From positions 2,294,001 to 2,358,000 of the forward strand of contig CM016926.1 in NCBI GenBank assembly GCA_006247105.1: a stretch of DNA of 64,000 bases. The letters are read 5' to 3'. A program made the position numbers and the translations under genes. Under the pieces are notes generated by a model. The model was not told the DNA's origin and did not search any database. It worked only from the letters and a program-made list of their open reading frames with translations. The stretch comes from Giardia muris (taxonomy: Eukaryota; Fornicata; Diplomonadida; Hexamitidae). Positions 19,601-27,993 of this stretch are shown here, piece by piece (within the stretch, counting starts at the first letter, position 1; each line of letters starts with the position of its first letter).

Positions 19601-21930
19601 CCGTATCGATCGATCGTCTAACCTCTCTCGTCTCCATGTATCTCTCGCACCCGAACGAGTCTGTTATGCAGAATGCCGCGGCCCTCTTTGCGGCAGTTGA
19701 AAGGGGAGAGGACAACGTTTCAGAGCTCGTTGTCGAGCCACTAATCAAGCAAATGCTCGAGTCTTCAGAAAGCTTCGATCAGGCCATATCTTCTCTCAGC
19801 TCTGTTTGTAGACAACGCCCGGATACTCTTCGTTTAGTTGTTGACCGTTTTCTTGGCGTATTGAGCCTGGCTGGAGAGTCTTCCGATAGGACGACGCTCG
19901 AGAGGCTTGCAACCTTCTTCTGTGTAACTCTTCCCGGCCTCTCGGTAAGCTTCAGGAAGATCCTTGACCTCATCTTCAGTCGCTCAATGACGGCGTTGAT
20001 AAAGCTTCCGACGGAGTATTTTGGGGACTTGGAACCGAGTTCCATTGATGATGATCCAATCATTCGCATTCTAGTCGTTTGTCTGGCCGAGTTAGTGCGT
20101 CAAAGCTCATCCCAACAGAAGAGTGCACACAAGTTGATGTACACGTTCATTACCGAACATATCACAGGGAAGTCCCTCGGTTCGACTGGTGCGGGCCTGG
20201 TTGGGATTTATATCTTGTTTTCATCCCCGAGCTTCTCCATTCCACTTCTGAAAGATCACGAGTCCTTGTATCCATTACTCCAGGGCTATGCTAGGGTGCT
20301 CCATCAGAAGGCACTCACCGGGGTTATAGCTAGTGTTGCAATTAGTTTGCAGAAGGCATTGAAAGAGGTGCAGCCGGACGGAGTTACGCTCTCCTACATC
20401 GCCAGCTCGGTATATTCTGGCTTACGACACACTCTTGTCCAAGAGCATGGGGTTCTTGGCGTTGGTGATGCGAGCCTTCTGCCGCTCATCGATGTCCTTA
20501 CTGCCATCCTTCCAGCCCGTGTTACGGCGTCTTTCGACGAGAGACGTGTCGCCTTACTGACAGGTATGCTGCTATGCTTCGGTATTGGGGCATGCGCGCA
20601 GGATTCGGAGTACAAAAAGGAACTGGACGATGTTACGTTCGGATATACCAAGAAGACGGCGCTGACGGCGAAGCAGTATGTTACCAAGCTTGTGGGGACG
20701 ATTCTGAAGGTTTCAAACGAGACGAGGACGCCGGATGAGCGCGTCCTTTTCTTAAATAGCTTGTCATCACTCTTACTCTTCTGCCCTGCCGTCTGTAACA
20801 TCTTCGAAGGCCCCTCGCGCATGCTGGCGCTCAGCAAGAAGGGGTTACTGGCGTCGATTCCCGCCATCCGGTCTGCATCGTCGGACCTTCTATGTGCGCT
20901 TGGAGAGATCACTAATAAGCCTGAGCAATTGATATATACGACTCTCGCGGTGATCGTGCGCGCTGGAGACGACCCTGACTCCGTATCTGTGATCCTGAAC
21001 GACTCAGATTTATGTATTTCTGTCCTCACCACCGTGACACGTCTCTTGATCAATACAGACGTTGACCCACAGAAGTCTATTACTTGCACTGCGGCCCTGC
21101 CGGTCAAGAGCACGCTTCTTGAGTCCATCGTCGACTGGGTCTACATGTCGTCCCTATTGGGTCGACAATATCAAACCCATCGAGCATCGGGGCTTTGCAT
21201 TGCAGCTGCCTTGAACCGCATGCCTTTACAGGATGCAGTACGGAACATTCTTGTCTATGTCTTCGAGCCTACCACCGAGCGGTATGCAAGTCATGCGCAG
21301 AACATCCTCTTCTCTTCTCTCTTGCGTGGTTTTGACGAGACATCGAAGTATGTCAACAATGAGGAGGGAACACATCTCTTATTGGCCGCCGTAACGGCTG
21401 TCGACCGTATCCATCCACCCTTCACGCTTGACACTTGGTTGGAAGAACGTCTTCGTTGCGCATTCGATCCACTCGATTTACTCGTCATGATCGAGGCCTT
21501 ATCCTGGCTTTCCACTCGTGCCATCCTTACAAAGTCTGCACCTATCCAAGCGACGCTCCAATACTCATTACTCTTGCTTCGAGATGCCTTTTTGGCGGCA
21601 GTGATGCCTGAAAGCATCCTACCACCAGAACTGTTACCAGAGGCCATTGGGTCCATCAAGCGTTGTGCGGAGAAGATAACCGACCAAGCCAAGCTTGGGA
21701 TTCTAACAGAACATTTGATCCTTCCATTGAAGACCTTACTCACTCACAAATCGTCTACGATATCACGGGAGGCGAATGAGCTGTTCGTGACGCTTTTCGC
21801 TCTACAGACGGATCTGACTCTTGCCAATTCCATTCTTGCCAAGGTACGAGTGGAAGATGAGACCTTGGCAGACGAGTTGATGGATTATGCCAACCTGCTT
21901 CGGAAACGGATTAAGAACGGCACCCTATGA
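13687..21930 (+). CDS. GCN1-like HEAT-repeat translational regulator
   Basis: This 2747-residue protein is made of alpha-helical HEAT repeats throughout. The size matches eukaryotic GCN1 (~2670 residues). The central part (about residues 1270-1560) resembles the EF3-like core of GCN1: YVGVEGLLGR, a GFGVLLEPYLTLLLPLLL segment, IVPILLEALDLHASWQERRGA, and AEINFTTRLDGAALTLLIPL where GCN1 proteins have the conserved domain-boundary helices. GCN1 binds ribosomes, senses collisions and activates Gcn2 to phosphorylate eIF2-alpha. The start was chosen at the first ATG because of its AT-rich lead (AAGAAAATG). An AGTGAA poly(A)-type signal lies at 21971, 41 bp after the stop. The assignment comes from family resemblance, not alignment. 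Confidence 0.7.
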   Translation: MQADCPVRKMVAMGSLDGLSTIASHLTKEEAAQLGPVLMDSVNRCNAESRRAYEYVLRCALRYGGDSFADALRKAEQRQPTATLKFISLALTHGPVWVVPHAATYNMLLSQLLSKELAAPEPSGHYLSAILNCSPTLPFIIAVLSKAIQPKGIVYGAAHTSMLGALALSAPCSGFDSGSFLTPRDLDLCLVTLEAGVSDRMVVKCIGWNLLLSLLFLFLERDREASHVMVRFMSELATGNSIAGKELACFFMVSRVEGELISFEGLDAARVERLPKELLTCGRVALRVALPVLQKEELFQSLLKHLMKHPAALQKFLYSLTVAVCDVDYEEIGTVVRVIVELQRHRKLDAGACLGALYAVQSSTLPQHLMVRVLGIFHLKLLETIASDSASASTLVLALYRHTLGLASSGSLPFSLILALAYEAELCLTELHLTLPPFHSGRIIPSSWDGAAEALIALWSLPLFGRILSRLVTRLSKDALQHFVDILFQAYRLLKPVVRILTITDFERSILAAKGDCLADLTTDPPIPPQQPANKDDLKQNQQYGREVAKYEATLKELLIHQSSIRTTILASLEDAAKLGMTLSSIASSPMVRQTTYPILLSELAATLADAVWGLPLLQAGFLPELISLWLDKALGWTGHRDVASGCTINPYLVAMVVATLFKGQNGQEEYDRIRTLVSRLFDRNSHHWHCVLPPDLCWGVISSSAVSVLQSNIIYARTPVGCMLVPLYGHILRLNDRSFCPQTARQRLFQALCDSLTFLESGPVAFIVLRHFLTLLGFTEAALLGRTISSRLCSLIDPSDRLDAIHLLSAFFCHPTSKVQRIIAVEGMLQLPSGPGTTPLAISDPLICLKLEFVRSEYVGDALERFISVHTRSLIFNERPFDLLRILFRLVFEGEQNAFLLRAFPTVLSNLLDRLCVQSPNAALASLHILINAIIGRYTVLEDACIDIGTYRAEVRACAWTCLKHVVYRIPDMSISLSVGQRELGDEAELLLAGCLSLLPSSSFPISCCFPTNDQEEQVTRRLRKFNEATLFVSAEGGLNKNLVIVPSFFDSNVFRAILLPTDDIFIAQSPEKVSYAETLAYMCLNGGLIDYDTTAAKACQEMFQSLLNLDRDRYEKKIALLKDSNRLDLVDAMTVPTMVLTLFDLLHKTASNLLTQKTFHRFVTDQDRLNSVLELRLFSASLELMASVCNWLPLDHEARQRYFDLVKKLLVVRDESDDLVFYRSLVRCFSIALPNTPAALVLAREKLLTQYGETIFCYPQTCPGAPYALAGLTAYVGVEGLLGRSNDGTPTLPTYVTPLLTSDENTVKTYQQPDGEKLTTVNHVLAGLNLVEGLYIGFGVLLEPYLTLLLPLLLRLSGHSNHAVLTKLASLQVTMLCTLTKFGVRYIVPILLEALDLHASWQERRGAADLITQIATLDSATITRATAKRLISQILPQVIPALLTVIVRDASYASKTAAQRAMDVISLSVQSPEVKLHIRLILESFSKPDLFREALCTMAEINFTTRLDGAALTLLIPLCIRALEAPSSVVYKQGADRMKGTHTKVIACECLRLCARIGYADELRNHASVIANTLRKILKDSDSVIRSAACNSLAALCQALPSETDGIVSILWYDVLTAPITSTPEAHGIAEALCSVLVTMRRHAELYARLREYHAQVYDWVSPTQGAVPRAMENYVTTANRLVMVLLLQYLPWRVLDAHDSELSHDFVDTFFEDAFSMAFISSKDDPRNFFEIRRQIARILATSFLDEDKSRIKHIIDSICHFAFSDKNEVRYVCVSLIGDIISDLGAEALTPQDEDTTSEVGKLKAQLTLASAVSNERSGKTKVFVPETAIQRVIAHVGRETYDRMLALIFLLRLDPVPDVRGEALSIWKSVVIKAVVTVNECLEAITELLVVVGETATTGPTPEGVFSRADLIDAALNDLSGMSRVPADTYIYSRIEGVLETIDEEDPRLPGLLFVLATLFKHFGVQTVSIDRLTSLVSMYLSHPNESVMQNAAALFAAVERGEDNVSELVVEPLIKQMLESSESFDQAISSLSSVCRQRPDTLRLVVDRFLGVLSLAGESSDRTTLERLATFFCVTLPGLSVSFRKILDLIFSRSMTALIKLPTEYFGDLEPSSIDDDPIIRILVVCLAELVRQSSSQQKSAHKLMYTFITEHITGKSLGSTGAGLVGIYILFSSPSFSIPLLKDHESLYPLLQGYARVLHQKALTGVIASVAISLQKALKEVQPDGVTLSYIASSVYSGLRHTLVQEHGVLGVGDASLLPLIDVLTAILPARVTASFDERRVALLTGMLLCFGIGACAQDSEYKKELDDVTFGYTKKTALTAKQYVTKLVGTILKVSNETRTPDERVLFLNSLSSLLLFCPAVCNIFEGPSRMLALSKKGLLASIPAIRSASSDLLCALGEITNKPEQLIYTTLAVIVRAGDDPDSVSVILNDSDLCISVLTTVTRLLINTDVDPQKSITCTAALPVKSTLLESIVDWVYMSSLLGRQYQTHRASGLCIAAALNRMPLQDAVRNILVYVFEPTTERYASHAQNILFSSLLRGFDETSKYVNNEEGTHLLLAAVTAVDRIHPPFTLDTWLEERLRCAFDPLDLLVMIEALSWLSTRAILTKSAPIQATLQYSLLLLRDAFLAAVMPESILPPELLPEAIGSIKRCAEKITDQAKLGILTEHLILPLKTLLTHKSSTISREANELFVTLFALQTDLTLANSILAKVRVEDETLADELMDYANLLRKRIKNGTL

Positions 21931-22004
21931 GCTGGAACGACCATCCATCCTCTCTTCCTCACATTGACTTAGTGAAACCGATGAAGAAAATACTTGAGAA
22001 GTGA

Positions 22005-23297
22005 ATGGGTGATCATGTTGCTCAAGGGCAGGTGGCTCAAGCCTTGGTCAGCCTGCCATCCTTGCATGAGGCATTGCAGGATGCCCTCTCCCAATGCCGA
22101 TATGGGACGGACTTCATCGTTGGGAAGCAAAGTGTATCGAAACTTCAACGGCTTGTCGAACGGCGTCTTCTTAAGGACGCAAGAGAGAAGAGCTCGCCCA
22201 AGCGTGAAGGCCTTCGTCCTGGATTGATCTGCGAGATCGTCACGAATGGTGTACAAGCGATTGCACAAGACACCTTTTGGGAGTGTTTCGAGACGCCTTA
22301 TCAAAGGCCATGGAACTGGAGCTTCTCATTGTGGGTGATGTGGGCCATCGGGTGCGTCATTCGGTATGGGATTCTCTTCCCTATACGTGCCGTGACGTTC
22401 ATCCTTATGATCGTTCTCTCCATAGCATTAATAATGATCACGTCACTTCTTATACCATCAAAAAGACTCCTCTTTAAGGTGCAACGGCGGATCATTCAGA
22501 TGGCATATGCAATGACTCTTTTCTCAATCGGGGCTGTCGTTCACGTCCATGGGACCATTCCGGAGACTAGGACTGGGCAGATTTACGTTGCAAACCATAC
22601 CACTCTTTTCGATTACATCATCGTCTCCGCCATAAAGAATGTGACTACAGTAGGGCAACGATACGACGGCTTGCTTGGGATCATCGAGGAGTGGATCCTT
22701 GGATGTTTGCAGCCCCTCTGGTTCAATCGCATGGATAAGGATGAAAGGAAAAAGGTTTCGGATGATATTCGAAAACATGTCTTTAGTGAAGAGGCGAATC
22801 TACCACTGCTTCTTTTTCCTGAGGGGGTTCTCGTCAATAATCGTTTTGCCATCATGTTCAAGAAGAGCGCCTTTGAGATCGGTGCCGAGGTATGCCCTGT
22901 AGCGATAAAATATAACGAATCGTTAAGTCCGCAAGCATATTGGAACTCACGTGAGAAAAGCTTCGTCTCCTATCTCTTTTCCGTCATGAGTAGCTGGGCA
23001 CTTGTCGTAGACGTTTGGTTCCTTCCACCAGAACACATTGGACCGGATGAAACCCCAGAAGAGTTTGCCGAGCGTACTAAGCTCAATATCGCTCGCACAG
23101 CAGGACTAATCCCACGGTCATGGGATGGCTATTTGAAATACATCACCGTCTCCGATAGGCTACAAGCTCGCAAGCGTCTCGAGCTAATGTACGATTTGGG
23201 CTTAGTTGATCACGAACTTAACCCACGGGAGGATGAAAGCGAGCCCATCTCCGACGTGAGCAAGCAGATGCCCACCCCCAACGTTCAATTGGTGTAG
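22005..23297 (+). CDS. Glycerol-3-phosphate acyltransferase (GPAT3/4-type), ER membrane
   Basis: 430 residues with the PlsC/AGPAT acyltransferase motifs: NHTTLFD at 197-203 (the NHxxxxD catalytic motif) and FPEGVLVNN at 271-279, with CPVAIKYN after it. Hydrophobic segments at about 105-150 should anchor it in the endoplasmic reticulum. The wording around both motifs fits the GPAT3/GPAT4/LPEAT branch, which acylates glycerol-3-phosphate or a lysophospholipid at the first steps of phospholipid synthesis. The substrate cannot be read from sequence. The ATG at 22005 is preceded by GAAGTGA. The gene converges on the next one with only 16 bp between the stops. Confidence 0.8.
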   Translation: MGDHVAQGQVAQALVSLPSLHEALQDALSQCRYGTDFIVGKQSVSKLQRLVERRLLKDAREKSSPKREGLRPGLICEIVTNGVQAIAQDTFWECFETPYQRPWNWSFSLWVMWAIGCVIRYGILFPIRAVTFILMIVLSIALIMITSLLIPSKRLLFKVQRRIIQMAYAMTLFSIGAVVHVHGTIPETRTGQIYVANHTTLFDYIIVSAIKNVTTVGQRYDGLLGIIEEWILGCLQPLWFNRMDKDERKKVSDDIRKHVFSEEANLPLLLFPEGVLVNNRFAIMFKKSAFEIGAEVCPVAIKYNESLSPQAYWNSREKSFVSYLFSVMSSWALVVDVWFLPPEHIGPDETPEEFAERTKLNIARTAGLIPRSWDGYLKYITVSDRLQARKRLELMYDLGLVDHELNPREDESEPISDVSKQMPTPNVQLV

Positions 23298-23313
23298 CAC
23301 GCGTTATATCCCT

Positions 23314-24117
23314 CTATCCCTCAGACAGGTCTGTAGTATCGGACACACTAAGCTCTGAAAGCCCCTTCACCGCCACCTCCAGCCGTTCCTGGAAGTCTGC
23401 CCGTAGCAATGGAAAGGTGGAGTAAGTGAACGGTCTCACATACTCCGGTATTGTATCCAAATTAAGTCTAAGGCTCCTGAACGTTGTGCTGAAGGACTGG
23501 TAAAGAGTGGTCGCGAAGACCTTCAGAAGCACTACGGGGATGCTGGTCGTAGACATTCTTTCTTGTTCTAGAGAAAGCAATCCTAGCTGAAGCCCAGCAC
23601 GATGGAACATCTCCAGGAACTGCTCAAAGGACTCCTGCATGACCGCTCCGATCTTGAGGACCGTGTGCAGGACGTAGATCGTCGTCGAGGGGACACAGCG
23701 AGCGGCCCCAACCATATGAGTGCCATCGACATGCTCAAGTAGCTGCACGAACCACTCGGCAAACGCGTCGACGGTGCTTTGAGCCGCCAAGAGGCCCGTC
23801 GCAAAGGCCTCGATTGCGCTAACACTCTCGCTTGAGCGACACCCAGTCAACTCCTCAACGACTCCGCGATAATAGCCAAGATTCATTAGATCATGCAAGG
23901 AGAAGAGGCCGTCCTTATCCTCGTCAATGAGGTAGAGGAGAGGAAGGTGAGTAGGATCAAAACGACAAGCATCGGGCTGGCGCATTAACATCAGACGACG
24001 CAAGTTTAGCAGCTGGCGATCACGGAGCTCGGACTCGGAGTAGACGAGAGCCCCGATGAACTCGGTAAAGAGCTGGTCGCGTGTGGGACAGTCCGGCTGT
24101 GTAAGACTGTGCCCCAT
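23314..24117 (-). CDS. Uncharacterised protein with EF-hand-like segment
   Basis: The frame is open further upstream, but the first ATGs are at 24138 and 24117. I prefer 24117 (MGHSLTQPD) because an AT-rich CTTTTTAAACTT tract lies just upstream, as at other starts here. That gives 267 residues. A single EF-hand-like loop is visible about one third in (DEDKDGLFSLHDLMNLG, with Asp-x-Asp-x-Asp-Gly spacing). The rest is helical, with no membrane segment. I do not recognise the family; a calcium-responsive cytoskeletal role would be speculation. It is divergent from the tubulin-ligase-like gene, with about 79 bp for both promoters. Confidence 0.6.
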   Translation of the reverse strand: MGHSLTQPDCPTRDQLFTEFIGALVYSESELRDRQLLNLRRLMLMRQPDACRFDPTHLPLLYLIDEDKDGLFSLHDLMNLGYYRGVVEELTGCRSSESVSAIEAFATGLLAAQSTVDAFAEWFVQLLEHVDGTHMVGAARCVPSTTIYVLHTVLKIGAVMQESFEQFLEMFHRAGLQLGLLSLEQERMSTTSIPVVLLKVFATTLYQSFSTTFRSLRLNLDTIPEYVRPFTYSTFPLLRADFQERLEVAVKGLSELSVSDTTDLSEG

Positions 24118-24196
24118 GAGGCGAAGTTTAAAAAGCATGCAGCAGCCGATCCAGAACACGACGCTCAGCCCCGGGGAGGTGCGCAAGCGGGTCCAA

Positions 24197-26179
24197 ATGC
24201 GTACGGGGGAGCGCGGGGACGTACGGGTGGCCCCCTCTCGCTTCCCCTCTCTAGGATACTATTACTGGTTCCTTGGGAATCATGAACATACAGAAATCCT
24301 TCCTCACGCGAAGCCGATCGTGCGCTATGCTGGCCCCACGACGCGGGCCGTCCGCAGGACGTTCGCCGATGCTGGGTTCATTCCAGGCCCAAAGAATTGT
24401 AAGAAGTTCAATGTGTGCTGGGGGTCTCCAAAGGGGATTGGGTTCTACGCCACCTTGATGCCTGGGCAAGTGTGTAATCAGATGCCTGGATCGAATGCAA
24501 TGGGCCGGAAGGATAAGCTTTCCGAGTATATCGTTGCTGCACAGTCACGTGTGGGACGAGATATCTATGGATTTGTGCCAAAGACATACATTCTCCCGCA
24601 AGCTTGTGACATTGCGGCACGGGACATGTCGTCGAATCCTGGCGTCTTTTACATCTATAAGCCGGCTTTAGGAGCACGTGGAGAAGGGATCAGACTACTA
24701 TCTGCTGGGGATACGGTCCCGAATGATAAGCCGGCGGTCTTACAGCAATACATCTCCGACCCTCTTCTAGTTAATGGCTTCAAGTTCGACCTTCGAATCT
24801 ACGTCCTTATCACGTCCACTGACCCCCTCATCTTCTACATTTATAATGAAGGCCTTGGTCGTTTTGCCACGCGGAGGTATCGCGCCCCCACTCTGAAGAA
24901 TAAGAACTTGAAGCGGATGCACTTGACTAACTTTAGCATTAATGCCACATCGGATACGTTCGTCAATCCAGACTCGGGGAAGCAAAGCGCGGTGAAGAAG
25001 AAGAGTGCGATACAAGAGAAAGTTGAACGCATCCGTCAAATCATTGACGACCCGCAAGGAATCCCAGACACTGATAAGTCCGATAGTAGCTATGCCAGTG
25101 ATGGAGATGACGGCGCTGATCAGAATGACGATGAGTGTCTCTTTGAGAACTTCCCTTCGAAGTGGAAAGCCTCCGAACTATTTCAATATTTGGATCAACA
25201 TTGGGAATACTTCGATAATGACGACCCTCAATGCGTGACAAGAGGTGCTGGTACCCCCGGAAATGGAGTGGTACAACAACGCATATTCGATGGGATCTGC
25301 GACGTTATTATTAAGACCATCATCGCTTGTGAGCCTAATTTCTATTCTCTTGGTCATCGAGCAAGAACAGCAACCGCCTATCCACGACTTAACTTCGGGA
25401 TCTACGGGGTCGATATCATGCTTCGAAGAAATGGTTCACCCGTCCTCATAGAGGTCAATTCCTCTCCTGCCACTGGCACAAGCACGCGCCTAGATATTGA
25501 TATCAAATACCCCCTAATCGCTGAGGCCCTCAATACCATCGGGATCCCCGTCGAAAAGCGTACGGAGTTCGATATAATCACCCCCACCACCCTCTCGGAA
25601 GAGGAGAAAAGGGTTCGGTCCGTCCGAGAAAGAAATCAGTTTCTTCAGATGCGTGCCAAGACCGCCGGGGACGCCATTTCCGGCCGTACCCCATTAAGAC
25701 CAAGCCGAAATAACCTCGATCGTGACTTATACTTGTCGGCAGGAACCGTTCCTAATTTGCAGTACGCACTCAATGGCTCGGAACCCCCAACCCCGGTCAG
25801 TCAAGCCAGTTCCGAACGTCCAATAACGTCGGCCTCGGTGACTCGTGGATCCATCTGCTCAGACGAGCGTCTACCCTTCAATGAGCTTCCATTTGGGACG
25901 ACACAACAAAGCTTCCATGTTGAAGACTTCATCCTTGTCGACCGTCAAGGTAACGTCAGATATGCCTTGCCTTCAGACGCCACCCTTCAGTTCTCCGAGC
26001 TTGAGCGCCGAATCTGCATGCAGATTTCGGACGAGGCACCACGCTGCGGATCATTTATCCGGCTCTTTCCAACACGAAACAGCGCCACCTATATGCAGTA
26101 CTTCGAGCATCGGCGTTACAATACGGTCCTTGCAATGGCTTACGTTTGCAGTGGTGAGGCCTGGCGAGACCTCCTTTAG
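24197..26179 (+). CDS. Tubulin tyrosine ligase-like (TTLL) polyglutamylase/glycylase
   Basis: 660 residues from the ATG at 24197; in-frame upstream codons overlap the divergent gene. TTL hallmarks in order are a lead-in NKFN-type segment (NCKKFNVCWG), KPALGARGEGIRL (nucleotide loop), LLVNGFKFDLRIYVLIT, HLTNFSINATSDTF, YGVDIMLRRNGSPVLIEVNSSPA (metal-binding Glu-Val-Asn) and IKYPLIAEAL. TTLLs add Glu or Gly chains to tubulin tails, important for the eight flagella, adhesive disc and median body of Giardia. An acidic insertion of about 70 residues (Asp/Ser-rich, 25000-25140) interrupts the core. The C-terminal ~100 residues (CGSFIRLFPT) look like the extension found in TTLL4/5-type enzymes. Glutamylase versus glycylase cannot be decided here. 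Confidence 0.85.
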   Translation: MRTGERGDVRVAPSRFPSLGYYYWFLGNHEHTEILPHAKPIVRYAGPTTRAVRRTFADAGFIPGPKNCKKFNVCWGSPKGIGFYATLMPGQVCNQMPGSNAMGRKDKLSEYIVAAQSRVGRDIYGFVPKTYILPQACDIAARDMSSNPGVFYIYKPALGARGEGIRLLSAGDTVPNDKPAVLQQYISDPLLVNGFKFDLRIYVLITSTDPLIFYIYNEGLGRFATRRYRAPTLKNKNLKRMHLTNFSINATSDTFVNPDSGKQSAVKKKSAIQEKVERIRQIIDDPQGIPDTDKSDSSYASDGDDGADQNDDECLFENFPSKWKASELFQYLDQHWEYFDNDDPQCVTRGAGTPGNGVVQQRIFDGICDVIIKTIIACEPNFYSLGHRARTATAYPRLNFGIYGVDIMLRRNGSPVLIEVNSSPATGTSTRLDIDIKYPLIAEALNTIGIPVEKRTEFDIITPTTLSEEEKRVRSVRERNQFLQMRAKTAGDAISGRTPLRPSRNNLDRDLYLSAGTVPNLQYALNGSEPPTPVSQASSERPITSASVTRGSICSDERLPFNELPFGTTQQSFHVEDFILVDRQGNVRYALPSDATLQFSELERRICMQISDEAPRCGSFIRLFPTRNSATYMQYFEHRRYNTVLAMAYVCSGEAWRDLL

Positions 26180-26259
26180 TTATCACATATATGGTCCTCT
26201 GACATCAACTGTGCCCTATCGCTTCTCCGTTACCTTTGGACATTGACTCCCTCATCACC

Positions 26260-27993
26260 CTATTGAACCTGAAGTCCTCGTACGAGCGGGGTGAGGACAG
26301 ATGTCACGGATGCGTCCGCTATATCGAGGGCGCTCTGGCCTGTCGCAGTGAGGATGGAAAGCTCTGTAAGGGCCAAGCGACGAGCGGAATCGGTGGCTCC
26401 GAGAGCTGCCGCGTAATGAAGAGCGCAGAACCCATTGCTATCAGTACACATGGACTCCTCGGCGAGTTGATCCACACGGGATGTTGCGCCAATACACGCG
26501 GCGATCATCAATGACGTCATCCCGTTCTCCATCCGCATCCGCATCTCCTTAGTCTTGAGCTGGTGCAAGGCGACATTATTTTGACAGTAAACGGCGTTCA
26601 TAAGAGCCGTCGAACCATGGGAGTCGCAGTATCCGACCTCAAGAGAGGCTAGGCCGGTATTATATTCGAAGAGCTCAGGAGAATAGACGGCATAAATCAA
26701 CGCCGTCGCACCTCGTGAGTCCTGGTTCTTAGCCTCGCTGGAGACGAGGTTATCAAAAGCAAGCCTGTGATTAAGCTGTGCCGCTAGGATGAGGGCAGTC
26801 TCACCGGTCGGGAGCTTACGACCAGCCTCCACGGTTGCTAGGATGCGTGCGCTTATGGGCTCATTCATCAACGAGGCGTGCATCAACGCCGTATATCCGT
26901 TATCATCGACGTTGTTCGCTTCGGTGGGTAACAAAAGGCGTATGCAATCGGTAGCGCCGCGACGCGAGGCGAACATAAGGGCGGTCATCCCATAAATGTT
27001 TTTCCTACCTGCCTGGGTATCGAGAAGGTGTCTGACCAATTCTACATCATTCTTCTGAGCGGCAATCATAAGAAGTGTTGTGCCATGCAAATCTTCAAGA
27101 GGCCCAGCATAAACCTCCTTCGTTTCCACATACTCCTTGATGGATCCTGCAAAGAACTCCTCTGCTACACGCTCGACCGTACTACATAGCTGCATGTAAA
27201 CCTTTGTCATTCTTTGTCGAGCAGCAATAAGTTCCATCCGTTCAAGGAAGATAGCCTCAGTTGCCTTCCAGCTCATCTTGAGACGTTGTCGATCAGCCTC
27301 GCCACACGCCAAATAGCGTCTCTTTCGTGAAGGGGAAAGTGTTCGGAATGGTCCTGGAGATGGAGGAGGTTCCAACTGAGTTGTCTCACGTAATTGTGGG
27401 ATCGGCTCATCAGTCTGAGTGGTTGGACGCCGAACGGGGACAGACTTGACAGCCATCAACAAGGATTCAAGATACGCTGCAATATCACTGCCTCGATCAG
27501 CGAGTCTTAAAGCACGCCCGACGGCGGTGATGATACCTGGAAGGTCAGCTGTTAAGGCCTCAAGAACCTCGAGATGGCCATTATCGGCCGCATGCTCAAT
27601 GGCTGTCAACCCATTAGCATCAGGGATATGCCGATACCCTAAGCCGAGCGCTCGGACAGAGGCTAGAACGCCATCTGCCGCCGCAAGGGTCAAAGGGGTA
27701 TGACCAAACTCAGGGGTCTGTGCAAACTCGTGCGGGGCCAATTCGATACAAGCGTCGGGGCTACCAGCTAGGGCGGCATGGACGAGGGCCGTATACCCTT
27801 GGGCATCCGTTAAGGCCTTCTCGTGCTCGATGAGAAGACGAACCATCTCCACGTCATTATTTCTAGCCGCTAACATCAGTGCGGTCAGACCCCCAGGGTT
27901 TCGGCACCGCTGGAAGCGCCCGAGAGCCTTAGAGACGTCCCTATGGTGGCCGGCGATGACGGCCGCAAACCATTCCTCTTCATTTGATATCAT
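26260..27993 (-). CDS. Ankyrin-repeat protein (no kinase domain)
   Basis: 577 residues. An N-terminal ankyrin block (about 35-165: GLTALMLAARNNDVEMVRLL, GYTALVHAAL, TPLTLAAADG, GLTAIEHAADNG) and a C-terminal block of about eight repeats (about 310-577: TTLLMIAAQKNDVELVRHLL, GMTALMFASRRG, GYTALMHASLMN and so on) flank a charged, helical linker (190-300). Such 'protein 21.1'-type ankyrin proteins are abundant in Giardia and probably act as binding scaffolds. The repeats are intact and in one frame, unlike the relic at 8.6-9.1 kb. The start ATG overlaps the stop codon of the upstream gene (ATGA). Confidence 0.85.
   Translation of the reverse strand: MISNEEEWFAAVIAGHHRDVSKALGRFQRCRNPGGLTALMLAARNNDVEMVRLLIEHEKALTDAQGYTALVHAALAGSPDACIELAPHEFAQTPEFGHTPLTLAAADGVLASVRALGLGYRHIPDANGLTAIEHAADNGHLEVLEALTADLPGIITAVGRALRLADRGSDIAAYLESLLMAVKSVPVRRPTTQTDEPIPQLRETTQLEPPPSPGPFRTLSPSRKRRYLACGEADRQRLKMSWKATEAIFLERMELIAARQRMTKVYMQLCSTVERVAEEFFAGSIKEYVETKEVYAGPLEDLHGTTLLMIAAQKNDVELVRHLLDTQAGRKNIYGMTALMFASRRGATDCIRLLLPTEANNVDDNGYTALMHASLMNEPISARILATVEAGRKLPTGETALILAAQLNHRLAFDNLVSSEAKNQDSRGATALIYAVYSPELFEYNTGLASLEVGYCDSHGSTALMNAVYCQNNVALHQLKTKEMRMRMENGMTSLMIAACIGATSRVDQLAEESMCTDSNGFCALHYAAALGATDSARRLALTELSILTATGQSALDIADASVTSVLTPLVRGLQVQ

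Noticed and set aside
24056..24196. Longer TTLL start at 24056 and longer EF-hand-like start at 24186
   Set aside because: They would make the two divergent genes overlap by 131 bp. The minus-strand start is TTG, and later ATGs with AT-rich context are available for both.
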